Assembly: GCF_050947875.1 (NCBI RefSeq)
Contig: NC_134573.1
Span: forward strand, 35,031,115 to 35,095,114
Reading direction: 5' to 3'
Source of the DNA: Dermacentor variabilis
Lineage: Eukaryota > Arthropoda > Arachnida > Ixodida > Ixodidae
Length of the DNA stretch: 64,000 nt
The notes beneath the pieces were generated by a model. That model was not told the origin of the DNA. It saw only the letters and a list, made by a program, of their open reading frames with translations, and did no database searches. Numbering within the stretch: the stretch's first letter is position 1; each line of letters begins with the position of its first letter. Positions 1 to 12,200 of the stretch are shown one piece after another. Made by a program: the position numbers and the translations under genes.

Positions 1-512
1 TTTCGCCTTCGCTGAACCTATTTCGACATCTGAAGGCGCAGCAGCTCATTGTAATGGAAAACGCCGCGATGCGACGTAGCACTTGCCATAAAGCTTAGTC
101 CAGGGAGTTCACAAACAACAAACAAAACGCACACTGAAGGGTAACGGCGCGACTGCCAGTCGGTCAAAGCTTTTCAATCACAAATGAATAGCGCTGGAGC
201 GCAACCGTAAACAAACGAAGCCGGCGTGAGGTCCCACGTGACGCCAGTAGACCAATAGCGACGCGCGGTGTCCGCTTGGGTGAGGGTGCTCGAGGAGGAG
301 GCGGCATTCTTCAAAGCGTGTCGCTACGTTACGAAGTTTCAGAGGTATTACCTCCTCCGCTTTCCTCCTCGCGCTCTCTTCGCTATCGCCGTCTTTCATT
401 CCCCGCTGCGCTTCGCGTTCTCTTTCATCCTTCGCTGTGCTCACTCGCTCGGTTATGAGGTTACAAAAGACGCCGACGCAAGAACAGGCGTATGCTGCGC
501 TCTAAAACGCAT
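1..512. other. Upstream intergenic DNA, nothing recognised
   Basis: Short ORFs on both strands overlap and show no family resemblance. There is a CTCCTC-rich stretch around 345-375. No gene is supported. Confidence 0.4.
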
Positions 513-1080
513 AGGGTCCTGAATGTTTCGCTGCGCGTGTTCGAAAAAACAAAAGGCTTTGCGCTCACCGCTGCACTGTTCTTGCTCAAAATTTGCAGAA
601 TTATCGAATTTTGTCATCGGCTCCGTTTAGTATAGCACTTGGCACGATTAGTCGCCTGTTCGTTAAGACAAAAATGAGAAACTGTTTTCGCCTGTGGGAA
701 AAATGGCGTCTGAAATTCTGACCCTGGCATAGACTTGTGCCGCTGCCTGCTGGCAGCAGAAAGAAGCAGCTGCTTAGCAGACGAAACTGCATATTGAAAT
801 CGGCCGCTTACGCGGCAGCAGCTCCTTCCTGCTGCTGCCGGCAGGCGGCGACACAAGTCTGTGCCAGGACCGCCTTTTCAAACGCCATTTTTCCCATAGG
901 CGAAAACAGTTTCTCATTTTTGTCTTAAAAAACAGGCCACTAATCGTGCCAAGTGTTATACTAAACGAAGCTGCCGGCAAAATTCGATCGTTCTGCAAAA
1001 TTTGAGCAAGAACAGCGCAGCGTTGAGCGCTACATTTTTTTTTTTTTTTTGAGCACGCGCAGCCAAATATTCAGGACCCT
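513..1080. repeat. Foldback (long inverted-repeat) element
   Basis: Nearly the whole segment is one imperfect palindrome. AGGGTCCTGAAT at the left edge pairs with ATTCAGGACCCT at the right edge. TTGCTCAAAATTTGCAG (near 585) pairs with CTGCAAAATTTGAGCAA (near 995), and TTTCGCCTGTGGGAAAAATGG (near 688) pairs with the complementary stretch near 890. The centre is near position 800, in G+C-rich CAG/CTG DNA. Each arm is about 280 bp. There is no coding potential. It resembles foldback or MITE-type elements that can form long hairpins. Confidence 0.75.
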
Positions 1081-1360
1081 CTATAAGCATTGCTACGCCT
1101 CACACCATCTCACTCCTGAAGGAGGAGCCGGTCGGGCTTCAAAATGTTGGGTTTATAAAGCCGAAATAAATTTCGGTTCGAGTTTCTTTATTCCTTAATT
1201 CAGTTGTTCACAACCAAGTAGATATCTGGCAAATGTCTGCCTTTAAAATAGAGATGTCGATTGGATTTTTCCCTAAGGCAGAATTTTGCTACCGAAAAAA
1301 TAAATAGAAAATAATGTGCAACTTTATTAAATACACATCAAATACTCCCGCCCTTAAGAG

Positions 1361-2076
1361 GAAGCTTTAGCTCGGTCCCAACTCCGACGCGGCCTATTCA
1401 AATACATGTAAAACGCAAAAACGTTTTTATGAGATAACCCCTGGCCCAATTTTGATGAAATTTGTTGCATTTGAAAGAGAAAGTTAAATTCTAGTGACTG
1501 TTGGAAGCGGAATTTCGATTTAGGGCTTGAATTTTCTTAAATTGATTTTCAAATATTTGACCGTTTGAAAAAAATGGAAGCACGAAGTTTACAAGTTCAT
1601 AGCTCTGCATCAAAAATTGATATCGCGGTTCTGTAAACGGCATCCATTAGATCATTCAAAGCGGACAAATTCAATATGTCATTTTACATCTTACGTGAAT
1701 TTGTTACGTTGGTTACAACGGTTTTGCAAAAGTTGTATTTCTCTATGATTAAATTTTTTTTATATTCATGTGTAACATATCAATTTTGTCCACTTTAGAT
1801 GTACTATTAGATGCAACTCACAGAATTGTATTATCATTTTTAGTGGTTCAGTTAGAGTTGTAAAGTTGATAGTTTCGTTTTTGAAAATTTTCTATTTTTC
1901 GCAATTTTTAATAAAAAAGTCACAACCTAACTCAAAAATTCGAAACCAACAGTCACTAGATTTTAAGTTTGTCTTTTAAATGCAACAAACCTCGTCAAAT
2001 TTGGTGCAGTGGTTGCCGAGAAAAACGAATTCTCCTTTTACATGTATTTAGATAGGAGCACACGAGCTAAAGCTTC
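1361..2076. repeat. Second foldback / inverted-repeat element, A+T-rich
   Basis: GAAGCTTTAGCTCG at 1361 is complemented by CGAGCTAAAGCTTC at 2063-2076. Further inside, ATACATGTAAAA (near 1402) pairs with TTTTACATGTAT (near 2036). TAGTGACTGTTGG (near 1492) pairs with CCAACAGTCACTA (near 1947). The centre is near 1718. Arms of about 350 bp diverge moderately. No protein is encoded. The terminal family is not identified; a non-autonomous Mutator-type or foldback DNA element is possible. Confidence 0.7.
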
Positions 2077-2879
2077 ACTGACCATGAAGTAGCAATTTGT
2101 ATTAATTATAATTGAGGCTCAGTTTAATAAAACGTATGCGATATGACAATGACACCTGCAGCATGTCGGACGTGGTCTATTCTCCTGGTCTATTTCGAGT
2201 CCGTGCACTGTCGCTTGCGACTTTCAGTTCCGCCATTCAATTACACGCGCACAGTCGCGCTAAGATGAACAAGACAAAAGTCACGTGCAGGATGACATTG
2301 TCCCTGTGTGTGTTCCCCGCACCCGTAAAAGCCGGGCGCATGTATGCACACTATATGATGACAGCAGGGTCATCACTCCATCCCGTTAGGGGGCATGCTG
2401 CTGCGTTCATACACTCAAGTGTTTCGAATTAGCACTTACGGTCCCATGTCCGCGACTGTGATATTGCGGCTCCCGGCTCACAAGAAGAAGCTTCTTCCCT
2501 CACGGAGCGAAGAGCTTGCACGCTTGACACTCGCTCGGGTGCCGTGCCTGGGCTGAAAACCAGGGCTACGTTGCAGAGGCGAATGCGAGCTGGGCCGGCG
2601 GTGAGAGCGCTTGCTTGCGCGAGCCAGCACGCGATGGAGCATTTGCTCTCATTGTTTCTTTTGATGCGCGATAACATAGATTGCACAGACAGCTTACCAT
2701 CGTTGTTGCACAAGATATACCGACGCAGCGAAAACTGTGTCGTAGCTGCTGGCACCGCTAACGGCCTCTCCGTAGAAACACAGGGCGTGGTACCAGTTAT
2801 CATAGAGTTACTATGCCAGTTATATGCTCTGCACTCAGAACCGAAACTAAAGCTACAGCATTGGCTACAGTATAACGAA
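2077..2879. other. Upstream intergenic DNA, nothing recognised
   Basis: It contains short overlapping ORFs of 106-124 codons on both strands with no recognisable domain. No repeat boundaries were seen by eye. Confidence 0.4.
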
Positions 2880-3118
2880 ACTGTCTTCGGCTTTATTCCC
2901 GGCCGCCGCTGTGGCTAGCCAGCTGGCCACAGCGATGTGACTGGCGCGTTTCCGGGGAGCACGCAGCCAGCCACCAACAGCCGCAGCAGCAGCAGCAGCT
3001 CGAGAGTTTTGGCGCCGAACCGAAGTGTAGCGGCCTTGATGGGGCGTGAGAAGACAAGCGGTTGACACGACCGTCGCGTAACTCCTTCCAGGCAGGCTAC
3101 ATGTGAACTCGCGCGAAC
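2880..3118 (+). promoter_or_regulatory. Presumed WDR82 promoter / 5' UTR region
   Basis: A G+C-rich stretch with a short CAG run around 2980-2998 lies directly upstream of the WDR82 ATG and contrasts with the A+T-rich repeats before 2100. No TATA box at a convincing distance was identified. Its role as core promoter and 5' UTR is inferred from position only. Confidence 0.4.
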
Positions 3119-3279
3119 ATGAAGCTCGTAGAACAAACTGTCAAGAGCTTCCGCGTTGCCAAAGTCTTCAGAGAAAACACAGACCGCATTAACAGCATTG
3201 ACTTTTCGCCCAATGGAGAGACGCTCATCTCCAGTTCGGACGATGACTCCATCGTGATATACGATTGTGAGAAAGGAAC
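3119..3279 (+). CDS. WDR82: WDR82 coding exon 1
   Basis: It encodes the N-terminal 53 codons plus two bases and covers the start of the first WD40 blade ([17 protein letters not shown]). The donor site is GTAAGT at 3280, and the exon ends in phase 2. The ATG at 3119 is followed by AAGCTC, matching the MKL start of the family. A 5' UTR upstream is presumed but not delimited. Confidence 0.96.
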
Positions 3280-6200
3280 GTAAGTTGATGGGCCCACTGC
3301 AGAAAGCTCGGCCAGCCTCTCCGGTGCTGGTGCTGCGACATGCCTCGCGAATTTGGTCCGGTGATGTGCGTCGCGGAGTCGTGTAAACAACGTCGAGGTC
3401 CCGCTGGTAGGCCTAAGCCGCGTAGGCCTAGTGTGAGTGCGGTGTCAAGACCGGCAGCCGTGCGATCACTGTAGCTCGAAGGAGCGGTACGATATCCCCC
3501 GGTGTTTCTAACGCCCGCGGCATCTTCGCGCGACCGTGTGAATTCAGTGCTGCGTTTTTCGAGTCGGTGCTCTAATTGCAAACATGGGCCGCCGACATTG
3601 CAATGGGCGGCTTGTCCGCCTCATCTCAAATCGCGTCCGCTCTAACGCTTTCGTTGGTTGTGGTGTTTGCTGGCACATTCCGTCAAACGCGTAAACAAAA
3701 ATGTTCCGCCGGCTGTCGCGGCACGTCGACGCGTGCGTTGGTGCTGCAAGGTGTGGTGCGTGTGTGCCGCGACCGGACGGATTACGTAACGAACAGGTGC
3801 TGCCTCCACTTGAAGTTTTCGCGTTGTGTTCCTTCATTCCACGCGGCGGTGCGGGCGCACTTGCGATAACTTTCGTTTGCGTAGTGCTGATTGATACCGT
3901 GTTTCCCGCGACGACACACGTGCTCACGCGTGGCCTGTGAGTTCTCCGGCCTGTCGAACGAACTCGGCAGATGTGACTCGCCGTTTATATAGGTCCTGTC
4001 TAGCCGCGCATTGGCGCCTCTAAGGGATGACAGTCGTAGTGAACGTAGCCTAAAATTTCGAACCCAGTTTCCGTTATTACTCTTTGTCGCTTGTATTTTA
4101 ACGGGGGAGGCATACGCTATGATCGGGTTACTCTATTAATATAATAGTCTCTTGCGTGCAGCGTGGCCTGCTCACGAATGGGCAGCGACTATTGAAATGG
4201 AAGCTGCGCAGAAATTAATGCAGTTAGTATTTCTGCAAAACAAAGTGTTACAGTGCATGCTCTAACAGTTGCACAGATAGCTGGCAGGTCGTGCTATAAT
4301 TTTTTGCTGTTTCTATCGCTGCGAACTTGAATTAAGGGGAAACAGCGTATTTTTTTACCATTGTAAGGCAGTGACATCCCAGATGATTTTGGTCAGCATG
4401 CTTGGTGCGTGCGTGGGATTTCAGCAATGACCGTTCCTCTGCGCATGCTTTACTGCTGTGATACGTTCATGCTCCACTGTATTATCTCTGACAACGTTCC
4501 ACTAGCTGGGTGGAGGCATAGCCACAAATTTTACAGTATCTAGGCCATAGCATGCCCATGTGTCACATGTGCAGTCAGCAATTCAGAACGGTCGTGGCAG
4601 GATGCATGTACTATCATAAGCAATACGAGGGGAAACACAGGAGCGCATGTCAGTTAGCCTCGAACCCTGTTGTGGGCGATACGTGGCAGCTGCCATCAGA
4701 AACAAAGTGGAAAGGAGGACGCTGTTCTAATAACTGTTGGCACTCGTACCGTGCAACTCTTTATACCAAGTGCGAAACTTTGCATCGCCAGCACGCATTG
4801 ACAAAACTGTTTGATATTGCGGTTACTGCTAACTTTGTGCACTGAAGCGTGGCCAACAGCAGCACTGTTTTGATGCATAAACGTTCGAGTGCCGCTTCCC
4901 GATGAATACTGTCCATCTGTCTGGAATACGTGATATGATGCACTCCACAAGATATACATCAGGTCCTATGAGGGCATATCAGAGAATACCTTGCACTAAA
5001 CGCAAGAATGGGCGTCCAAGAGCTGCGCTCTTAAAAAAAAAAGAAAAACCTTGAAAAAGTGACTCGCTCCAAGTCACTGCACACGTAACTGCCTTATCGG
5101 CTATTGGCGGCATGTGAAATGCCGTAAGCTGCCGTTTTCGACAAGTGCAGGTGCGGTGAGAGGGCCGACAGTTAGCGGAAGTGCACCCCTGTTTTCGACA
5201 GTGCCATCCGTGCTTCGCTCTAACTCGAGTTCGAGGCTGTTTTCCCACATGTCTGTGTGTTCCTGCTCATATTAATCACAATAGTACATTACTGTTGGTG
5301 GCTTTTTGCAGTCATTTGAGAGCTTTAGCGTCACGTGTAGAGATATGGCCACACTTGGGTGCAGGACACAGCCAGCTGTGTACTGCACCCGTAATGCTTG
5401 CTAGATGCTGCTGGTTGTCTATTGGCCAGGAGTGCCAAAAGCACACGTGTGGTCACGTGTGCCATGACCTCATCGAGATGCAGGCATATTGCTATGCTGC
5501 TTGCTAGGGCCTACACAGACCCAGCATCTGTGATGGTTTGCCTTGCGCATGCGTCAGGCAAGTGCGTCCGTTATGTGTCATGAGTGATGCATAACTGAAG
5601 ATGTCAACTGCATCACGGAGGAAACTAGTATATGCCTTTTCAAGCTATGCAGCACAACTTTGCATCCATGGAGTAGCTCTGATTACAATGTTGGTGCCTG
5701 GGCATACAAATCTGTCAATCATAAGATGTGTGTTGACACTTAAAGGAGCCGTGACACCAAATTTTTGACCATAAATTATGCATTGCATGTTGAACCGTAT
5801 GCGTCTCACACCGAAGTGTCGAAATTTTAGGGCATTGGGTGCAGTAGAAAATTCTTATTTCTGTGCCATGTCACATTTATGCCATGTGTGCTTTTGTTTT
5901 GCATGTGCATTATGTTTCAGTGCATCTCTGTGATTTTCTAAGGCTTTTTGTCATGCAAGTGAAGGAATTGCGGACACAATTCAGTGACTACACCATTGAG
6001 TGCTAGAGCAGGTGGAGAAAGACGTTCGATGTGGTCTCGAATTGCTTCAAAGCGGAGAACATGGAGGTGGCCCCTCAGTTCCTGACAATACAACCTTGCC
6101 GAAATGGTGGTTGCTGTCGGTGGGAGGAATTGAGAGGCAGCAATTTCAAATTGAAGTTTAGAGTCAAAATGTGTGCTGAAGGCCTAGCTTTTTTTATGTG

Positions 6201-9200
6201 TGTGCATAACCGTATTGGACTCTCCACTCTCAGTTACAAATATAAACCGAGAACTGTGGCCCCTTTAAACATACTTACTTCAGCAATTATTTATAAAGTT
6301 CCTTTTGGCTTGGCGTAAAGGCAAATTTTAGCCAAGTAGTGGCAAGTTCTGTTTACAAAACCGAAATAAATGTTAGTGTCAATGAACATCTTGAAGACCA
6401 ATAGAGGCCATGTTGTCAAAGTACAACTTGAAATAACGGAGGTAAATAAAGGTGCAGATGTCTTAGAAATTTCAACATTTCGGAAGCCTTCGTATTTATT
6501 TATTGGGAACCTTCAGCCCAGGTACAAAACTGCATCATCATTAAGGAAGCCCAACCAATAAAGTGAAAGTGTTGAGCCAGTGCATTAATTCGTGAGCGTC
6601 GCATCATGCAGGCCACATGCATCCACACGTGTGCTCTTGTTTCTCCTGGCCGACAAATCTCTAATTCGGCTACTGCTGCCAGGTGTCGTGCATGCAGTAA
6701 GAGGGCACAAAGGAGGCAGCACAACTGTTTGTAAATTCAGGGTGTAGACTACAGTCATCGTGAACCAACCAGCTCAGATAAAATTGCCGACGATCATGCA
6801 GCCAGGAGCTCGTCACTCGGCTGCTCCAGATAAGTGTTGCAGTAGCTGTTCGCATCACTGCTTACAGAATATGCGGACTCCAATGGCAGTGCGCTGTTCA
6901 ATCAAAAGAATCGCTATTGCCACGAATTGCTGTGTCAAACTTAATTGCTAACATAAAAGCATCGGCAGTGACTGTATTTACTAGCATATTTCCGACTTCT
7001 TTTCTGCCTTGATCAGAACACTTGCTCAATGCAGAAACTGTCTTTCGCACATTGTAGCTAAACACAGCACCTTGACATGTTGTTACTGCCACAACTGCAC
7101 CTTCCCACATGTGCTGTCCATGAAGGAAAGAACAGGTGCCCCCCCTGTCCATGCCGCTACGAACTGCTATTAATAGAGGACGTTGTAATGTGTGTATCCG
7201 TGACAACTCCCCCTTGTTAAAAAATGAGGGATTAGTGATGAATTTTTAGTCGCCGAGTGTCACGACAGCAGCAGACATCTGAATTTATGGAATGTTTGGC
7301 ATGATGATTATTTCCTCATTAAATGATGACTTCAAGGGACACGCTGAAACCAGAGAATAGAAGCAAAATCTGAAGGCATGACTTCTTGCTAGAAACTCTA
7401 TGGCTTGGGCTAGTTTTGAGTTAAGTACCGAAACCCTGCAGTGAAGTTCACGGCTGCTTCAGTTAATATTTTTCTGCACTGCAGGAAAATGAAGTACGAA
7501 AACTCTTCGCTCACTTAATTTCGAGTTTTCTCAAAACTGGTACTAGGTCGAAAGATTATCAAAACGCTATGCTTAGAGTACTGGTTGGCTTGTCAATTCT
7601 ACGATTACAAGACATACCATGAAGGTCATTCTGAAGTTAAACAGCAAGAATTTGCCAATTAATAAGCGTAATGGCAACTACCACACAAATTCAGATGTGT
7701 GGCACTGCTGTGAGCCTTGGGTCAGCAATGAGTCGTATCAAATCTCCTTTTTTTTTTTTAAATCTGTGGCAGTTGCATTGATATGCAGTAGTTGTTGCAT
7801 GGTGGAGTGCCTAAGGTACCGCGATCGCTGGTTCAAGGGGTGCGACAATTTTATGCCAGTACTTCACTTGCAGTCTCCAAACCATTTACGATTTGTACCG
7901 CTTACCTGAAAGAGGAGCTTAGCTTGCCCAGGCCAACACGGGTGCTTATGAGCCACTAGAAAATAAGTTGAAATCAATTGTTTCTTTAGTATACATAAAA
8001 AGTTTGCAAACACTGATCAAGCATATAGCCTCAAACAAGTTTTGGTTCAAAATTGGAAAAGCGATCAAGGGCACTGTAAGCAGCAAATTAAAAGAAGTTA
8101 ATATATGAACCGAAGTCACATTTACGAAAGGATGCTAAGATGAAGGTATGCAGCATTTGTAGGAGAAAGTTGCTATTGTAATGTAAGGTTTGTGAAACAC
8201 ATTGGCATACAAACCAAAGTACATTTTCGCATTGAAATGAACAGTGCAAACGACAAGGGACACCATAAGTAGACAAGACAAGCACTAGTGTACCGTGTAG
8301 ATTGTGCTGTTCATTTCCATGTAAAAATGTCCAAAATGGGCTGACGCATTTGCCTTTTTTACTTGTGCAGTCTGCCGTGTTGTCTGGTCCCAATGTGGCA
8401 ATGTTACCAACCACTTGTTCTACGGCAACAATGCAGGCACAAGCGGACGCTGAACAGCAAAAAATATGGTGTCGACCTCATTCATTACACCCATGCGACA
8501 AACACCGCCATCCATAGTTCCACAAAGGTGGACGGTGAGTCCCATTCTACAGTTTGAGTACATTTTCATTATGCCTGTGATCTTTGTGACAAGACCAAGC
8601 AGAGAGATTACAAACACTTTCGAGGCACTTTCGGGCCCTATAGTGCTAGGACTGCCTTCAGAGTGGATGGAAGTGACAAAGCGGGGTGTTCAGTCAGCTC
8701 CTTCTATCGGTTATGCATGCCGTCTTTATGCTATACTGTGCATTATGGATTACCAGCTATACCGACATTAAATGCTTATGTTGTCTCAGTGGCCATCTTA
8801 ACAGTCACATTAAAAGAAAAGGCCATAGTGGCCTCGAAACATTTGGACTCCCTTGCAGTAATGTCTGGAGATGTTCTTTTCCTTAGAGATCGGCTGCCAC
8901 AAAATGTTGGATCACGTAAGAAAAAGCCTAGATTCTGATAACATAGGTGTAGGCCAGCCTCCGTGCAAAGTTTTACGCTCAAAGTGTTAGTGGATGTGTC
9001 GGAAAAGCTTACAAAATAGACATTTCCAATATTGAAACTAAAGAAACAAAAGCAGGCATCATTGCTCACAGGAAATGATGCAAAACTTCTGAGGTCGGGC
9101 AGTGCCTGGGGTGCATTTAAAAATATCTTGGGCCATGTTTGTGTTATATCGACCAACGACCAGGTGTTGTGTCATCTGTTTGGGTGCTGCTTGAAGACTG

Positions 9201-12200
9201 TTACGAAGAAAAAAATGATGCAATTATGAGCCCTTCAGTTGTGCCAAGATTGCTTCAATAGTATACACTACTCTTCATTTATAACGAATATATCCAAAGT
9301 GAAATATTGTTGTTGTTAGTCTTGGAAAAGCTTCACCCAGTTATATTTTCGTCGAAAATATTCAGCATTGGACCCCAGCTTGCTTATTCTTGACTGCTGA
9401 ATGGGAGGCGCTACTAACTGGATCAGTGACTGTGCTTTGCTAATGCTTCTTGACGATTGTTGAGCTCTGGTTCCGTTACAAGGCGCTTTCAGCATCTTCT
9501 CGTAAATGGAGCTGTGTTTCTCCAGGTGACATTGTTTCCCCGCTACGACGTATCGTAGCCCAGGTGGCTTTGAATCAGGGAACCAGTTGGTCAATCTATG
9601 AATAAAACGAAGTGGAGCCCTCTCGTATAGTCCAGCACTATAAAGCTCTACACTGCATGCACGACATAAATTTTTTAGTAACTTTTACTTATTTCTGTGT
9701 GTGTTGTAATGCTTAAGGGTCATTGCTGTACTTGTGAAAACGAGTCCCAAATGGTCACAGCCACATATGCATGGCAGGAAGCGAACCTTTTCAAAATTCG
9801 CGCTTTGCATAGAACCGCCGTTTAATCGTCTGTGATGTCCAAAAAGCAATTTTTAATGTGATGCAGCCCTTCGGCTTCTACCAAAACAGATGCTTTGTTC
9901 CTTGCTATGATGGCTGCCACTGGCGTTAGTTTGGAAGGTTTCCTGGTTTGCCTAGTACTGTAGTGCCGCATGCGCGCACCTGCGCTTGTAGCATTGGCAT
10001 TAATTGGCACTCTCACACGTGACATTTCAGGTTATGGACATCGCGAAAACTGATTTCCATCTTGTTTTTTTTTTTATCACTCGAAGCGCTGGCACGACTT
10101 GCCTACCCGCGTGGCTCACCCACGGGGCTCACCCACAGGCGTATGATTATTCTATTTGCAAGTCCTGCAACAAGAGAAAATCTTGTCTAGTGATCTAACA
10201 ATTGATTACTGCAAGAATTTCACTCTCTTCATTTTCTCATGGCTGCTCACATGGCATACACCGCTCTCACTATGGCCGGCCTTCCCTGGTGCCGTATTCT
10301 TTAATGCCCTGTTTATTTTCCATTCTGCTGTTTCGTCGTCGGTTTGGACGTGGCTCGGGGGCCAGTGTCTTTGCTAGGATCGCATCCTCCGTGCAACACA
10401 TGATAAATGTCGAAAGTGAAATGGAATGGTCCAAAGTACAGCCCCTAGCGTGTCAACTCAGTTAAAAGCATAAAAATAAGCTGTGCAACATTTATTACAT
10501 GTACAGAAAATTATTTGTGCTATCCTCTTTATGTATTGTATTCTACAGTAAATTGTGTATAAAGCTGCAGACATTAAAAAAAGAAATTCTCACTTTATTA
10601 CAACCTAAAATAAAATTTTCTTGTTTTTTCTCAAACTAAGTTGCTGTGAATGATTTAAACCTGCAGTAATCTCACCCTGGGGGGGGGATGCTTTTTTCTA
10701 AATAGAAAGTCGCCCTCAAAAGGTTAACTGTGGTTATAGCAGCTGTGCGCATTGTGCATGACCTGCTCACCTTTTTCCCCGAGTGTGAAGTAACGTAACG
10801 AATGGAGCTGCTGCTGCTGCTGCTGCTTCACAAAGGAGCAGAGTGCATCTGGGCCCCTGACCCATTGGTTTCTATCACTTTTCGTGCAGACACAATCAGG
10901 TACCTGTCCCTGCATGACAACAAGTACATTCGCTACTTCCCAGGCCACACCAAAAAGTGAGTTGCCTCCTTTACTTTTAAAGCGCGTCTACCTGTTGCAG
11001 CTTCTTTTTGCTCTGGGTGCATACACAATACGGGTCATAAACTAGTAGTGGTACTCGAATATAGAAAATTTTCTGATTTCTAAGGCAACATGAAATATTA
11101 AGTTTGCGCAGAGTCAGATTGGTGAAAAGAAATCAGGCTTTTATAGATTAGCACATGCATGTACCGTATTTACTCGAGTCTAACGTGCCCCTTTTTTCCT
11201 ATAAAAACGGGTCCACAAATTGCATGCGCGTTAGAATCGAGTGAAACCCTAAATCAGCGTTACAATATTGCCATCGGCATTCGAAAAATGGCCACCTCGT
11301 ACGCGCTTCTAGCCTAGCTGCCATAGCTTCCTCCATGTGCATGTCTCCATGTTGTACGTGTACCCAGGTGCTGGTGTACTGCCTGTCTTCCCGTTTTCTG
11401 CGTTTATTGAATCAGCGTGGAAGCGCCGACTGCGAAGATACACAGAGTCCACCATGATGCCATATTTAAAAGGAAAGTTGTCATGTGTGTAGACACGGAT
11501 TGAAATTGGGCCGCATCGCGGGCTTTCGGAGTTCCCGAAACTTGCATGCAGGACTGGCGCAAACAGAAGGACAATATTATCGCCAGCAAAGCAACAAGGA
11601 AGGGTTTCAGCGGACCGAAGCAGGGCCGCTTCGCCAAAATAGAAGAGCTGCTCGCTGAATACGTGCAAGAGCAGCGAGTGGCACAGCGGCCTGTGATGAC
11701 TGATCTGCTCAAAGTATGGGCGATACAGTTAGCCCTAGAGAAAGGGCTAATGCGGAGTGACTCCAGAGCGAGCAGGTGCTGGCTATAAAATTTTATGAGA
11801 AGAAAAGGTTTTTCTCTTCGAAGGCAAACAGGGATATTCTAAAAATTGCCTGAAGAATATGAAGAGAAATTGCACAGTTTTCAGTGGTACGTTTTGAAGT
11901 TGCGGCTACCACTTCGGACAGATTGGAAATACCGATAAGATGCCGCTCTACTTTGACATGCCTGCCACCACAACCGTTCGAAAAAAGGGGACGAAGCAAG
12001 AGCGTCTTTTGTCTTCCGGCCACGAAAAAACTAGTCACCGCATTGCTTCGTTGCACTGCAGATGGGCACAAGCCGCCCCCATATCTTATCTTCAGACGGA
12101 AGACGCTCCCGAAGGGAATCGTGCTTCCGAGTGGCGTGATTGTGCATGCAAATGAAAAAGGCTGGATGACCACGGACTTGGTCGCTGGCTGGATTGATAA

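Noticed and set aside
2544..2918. A 124-codon + ORF upstream of WDR82
   Set aside because: An equal-sized ORF overlaps on the opposite strand; no domain and no splice support, so not called a gene.
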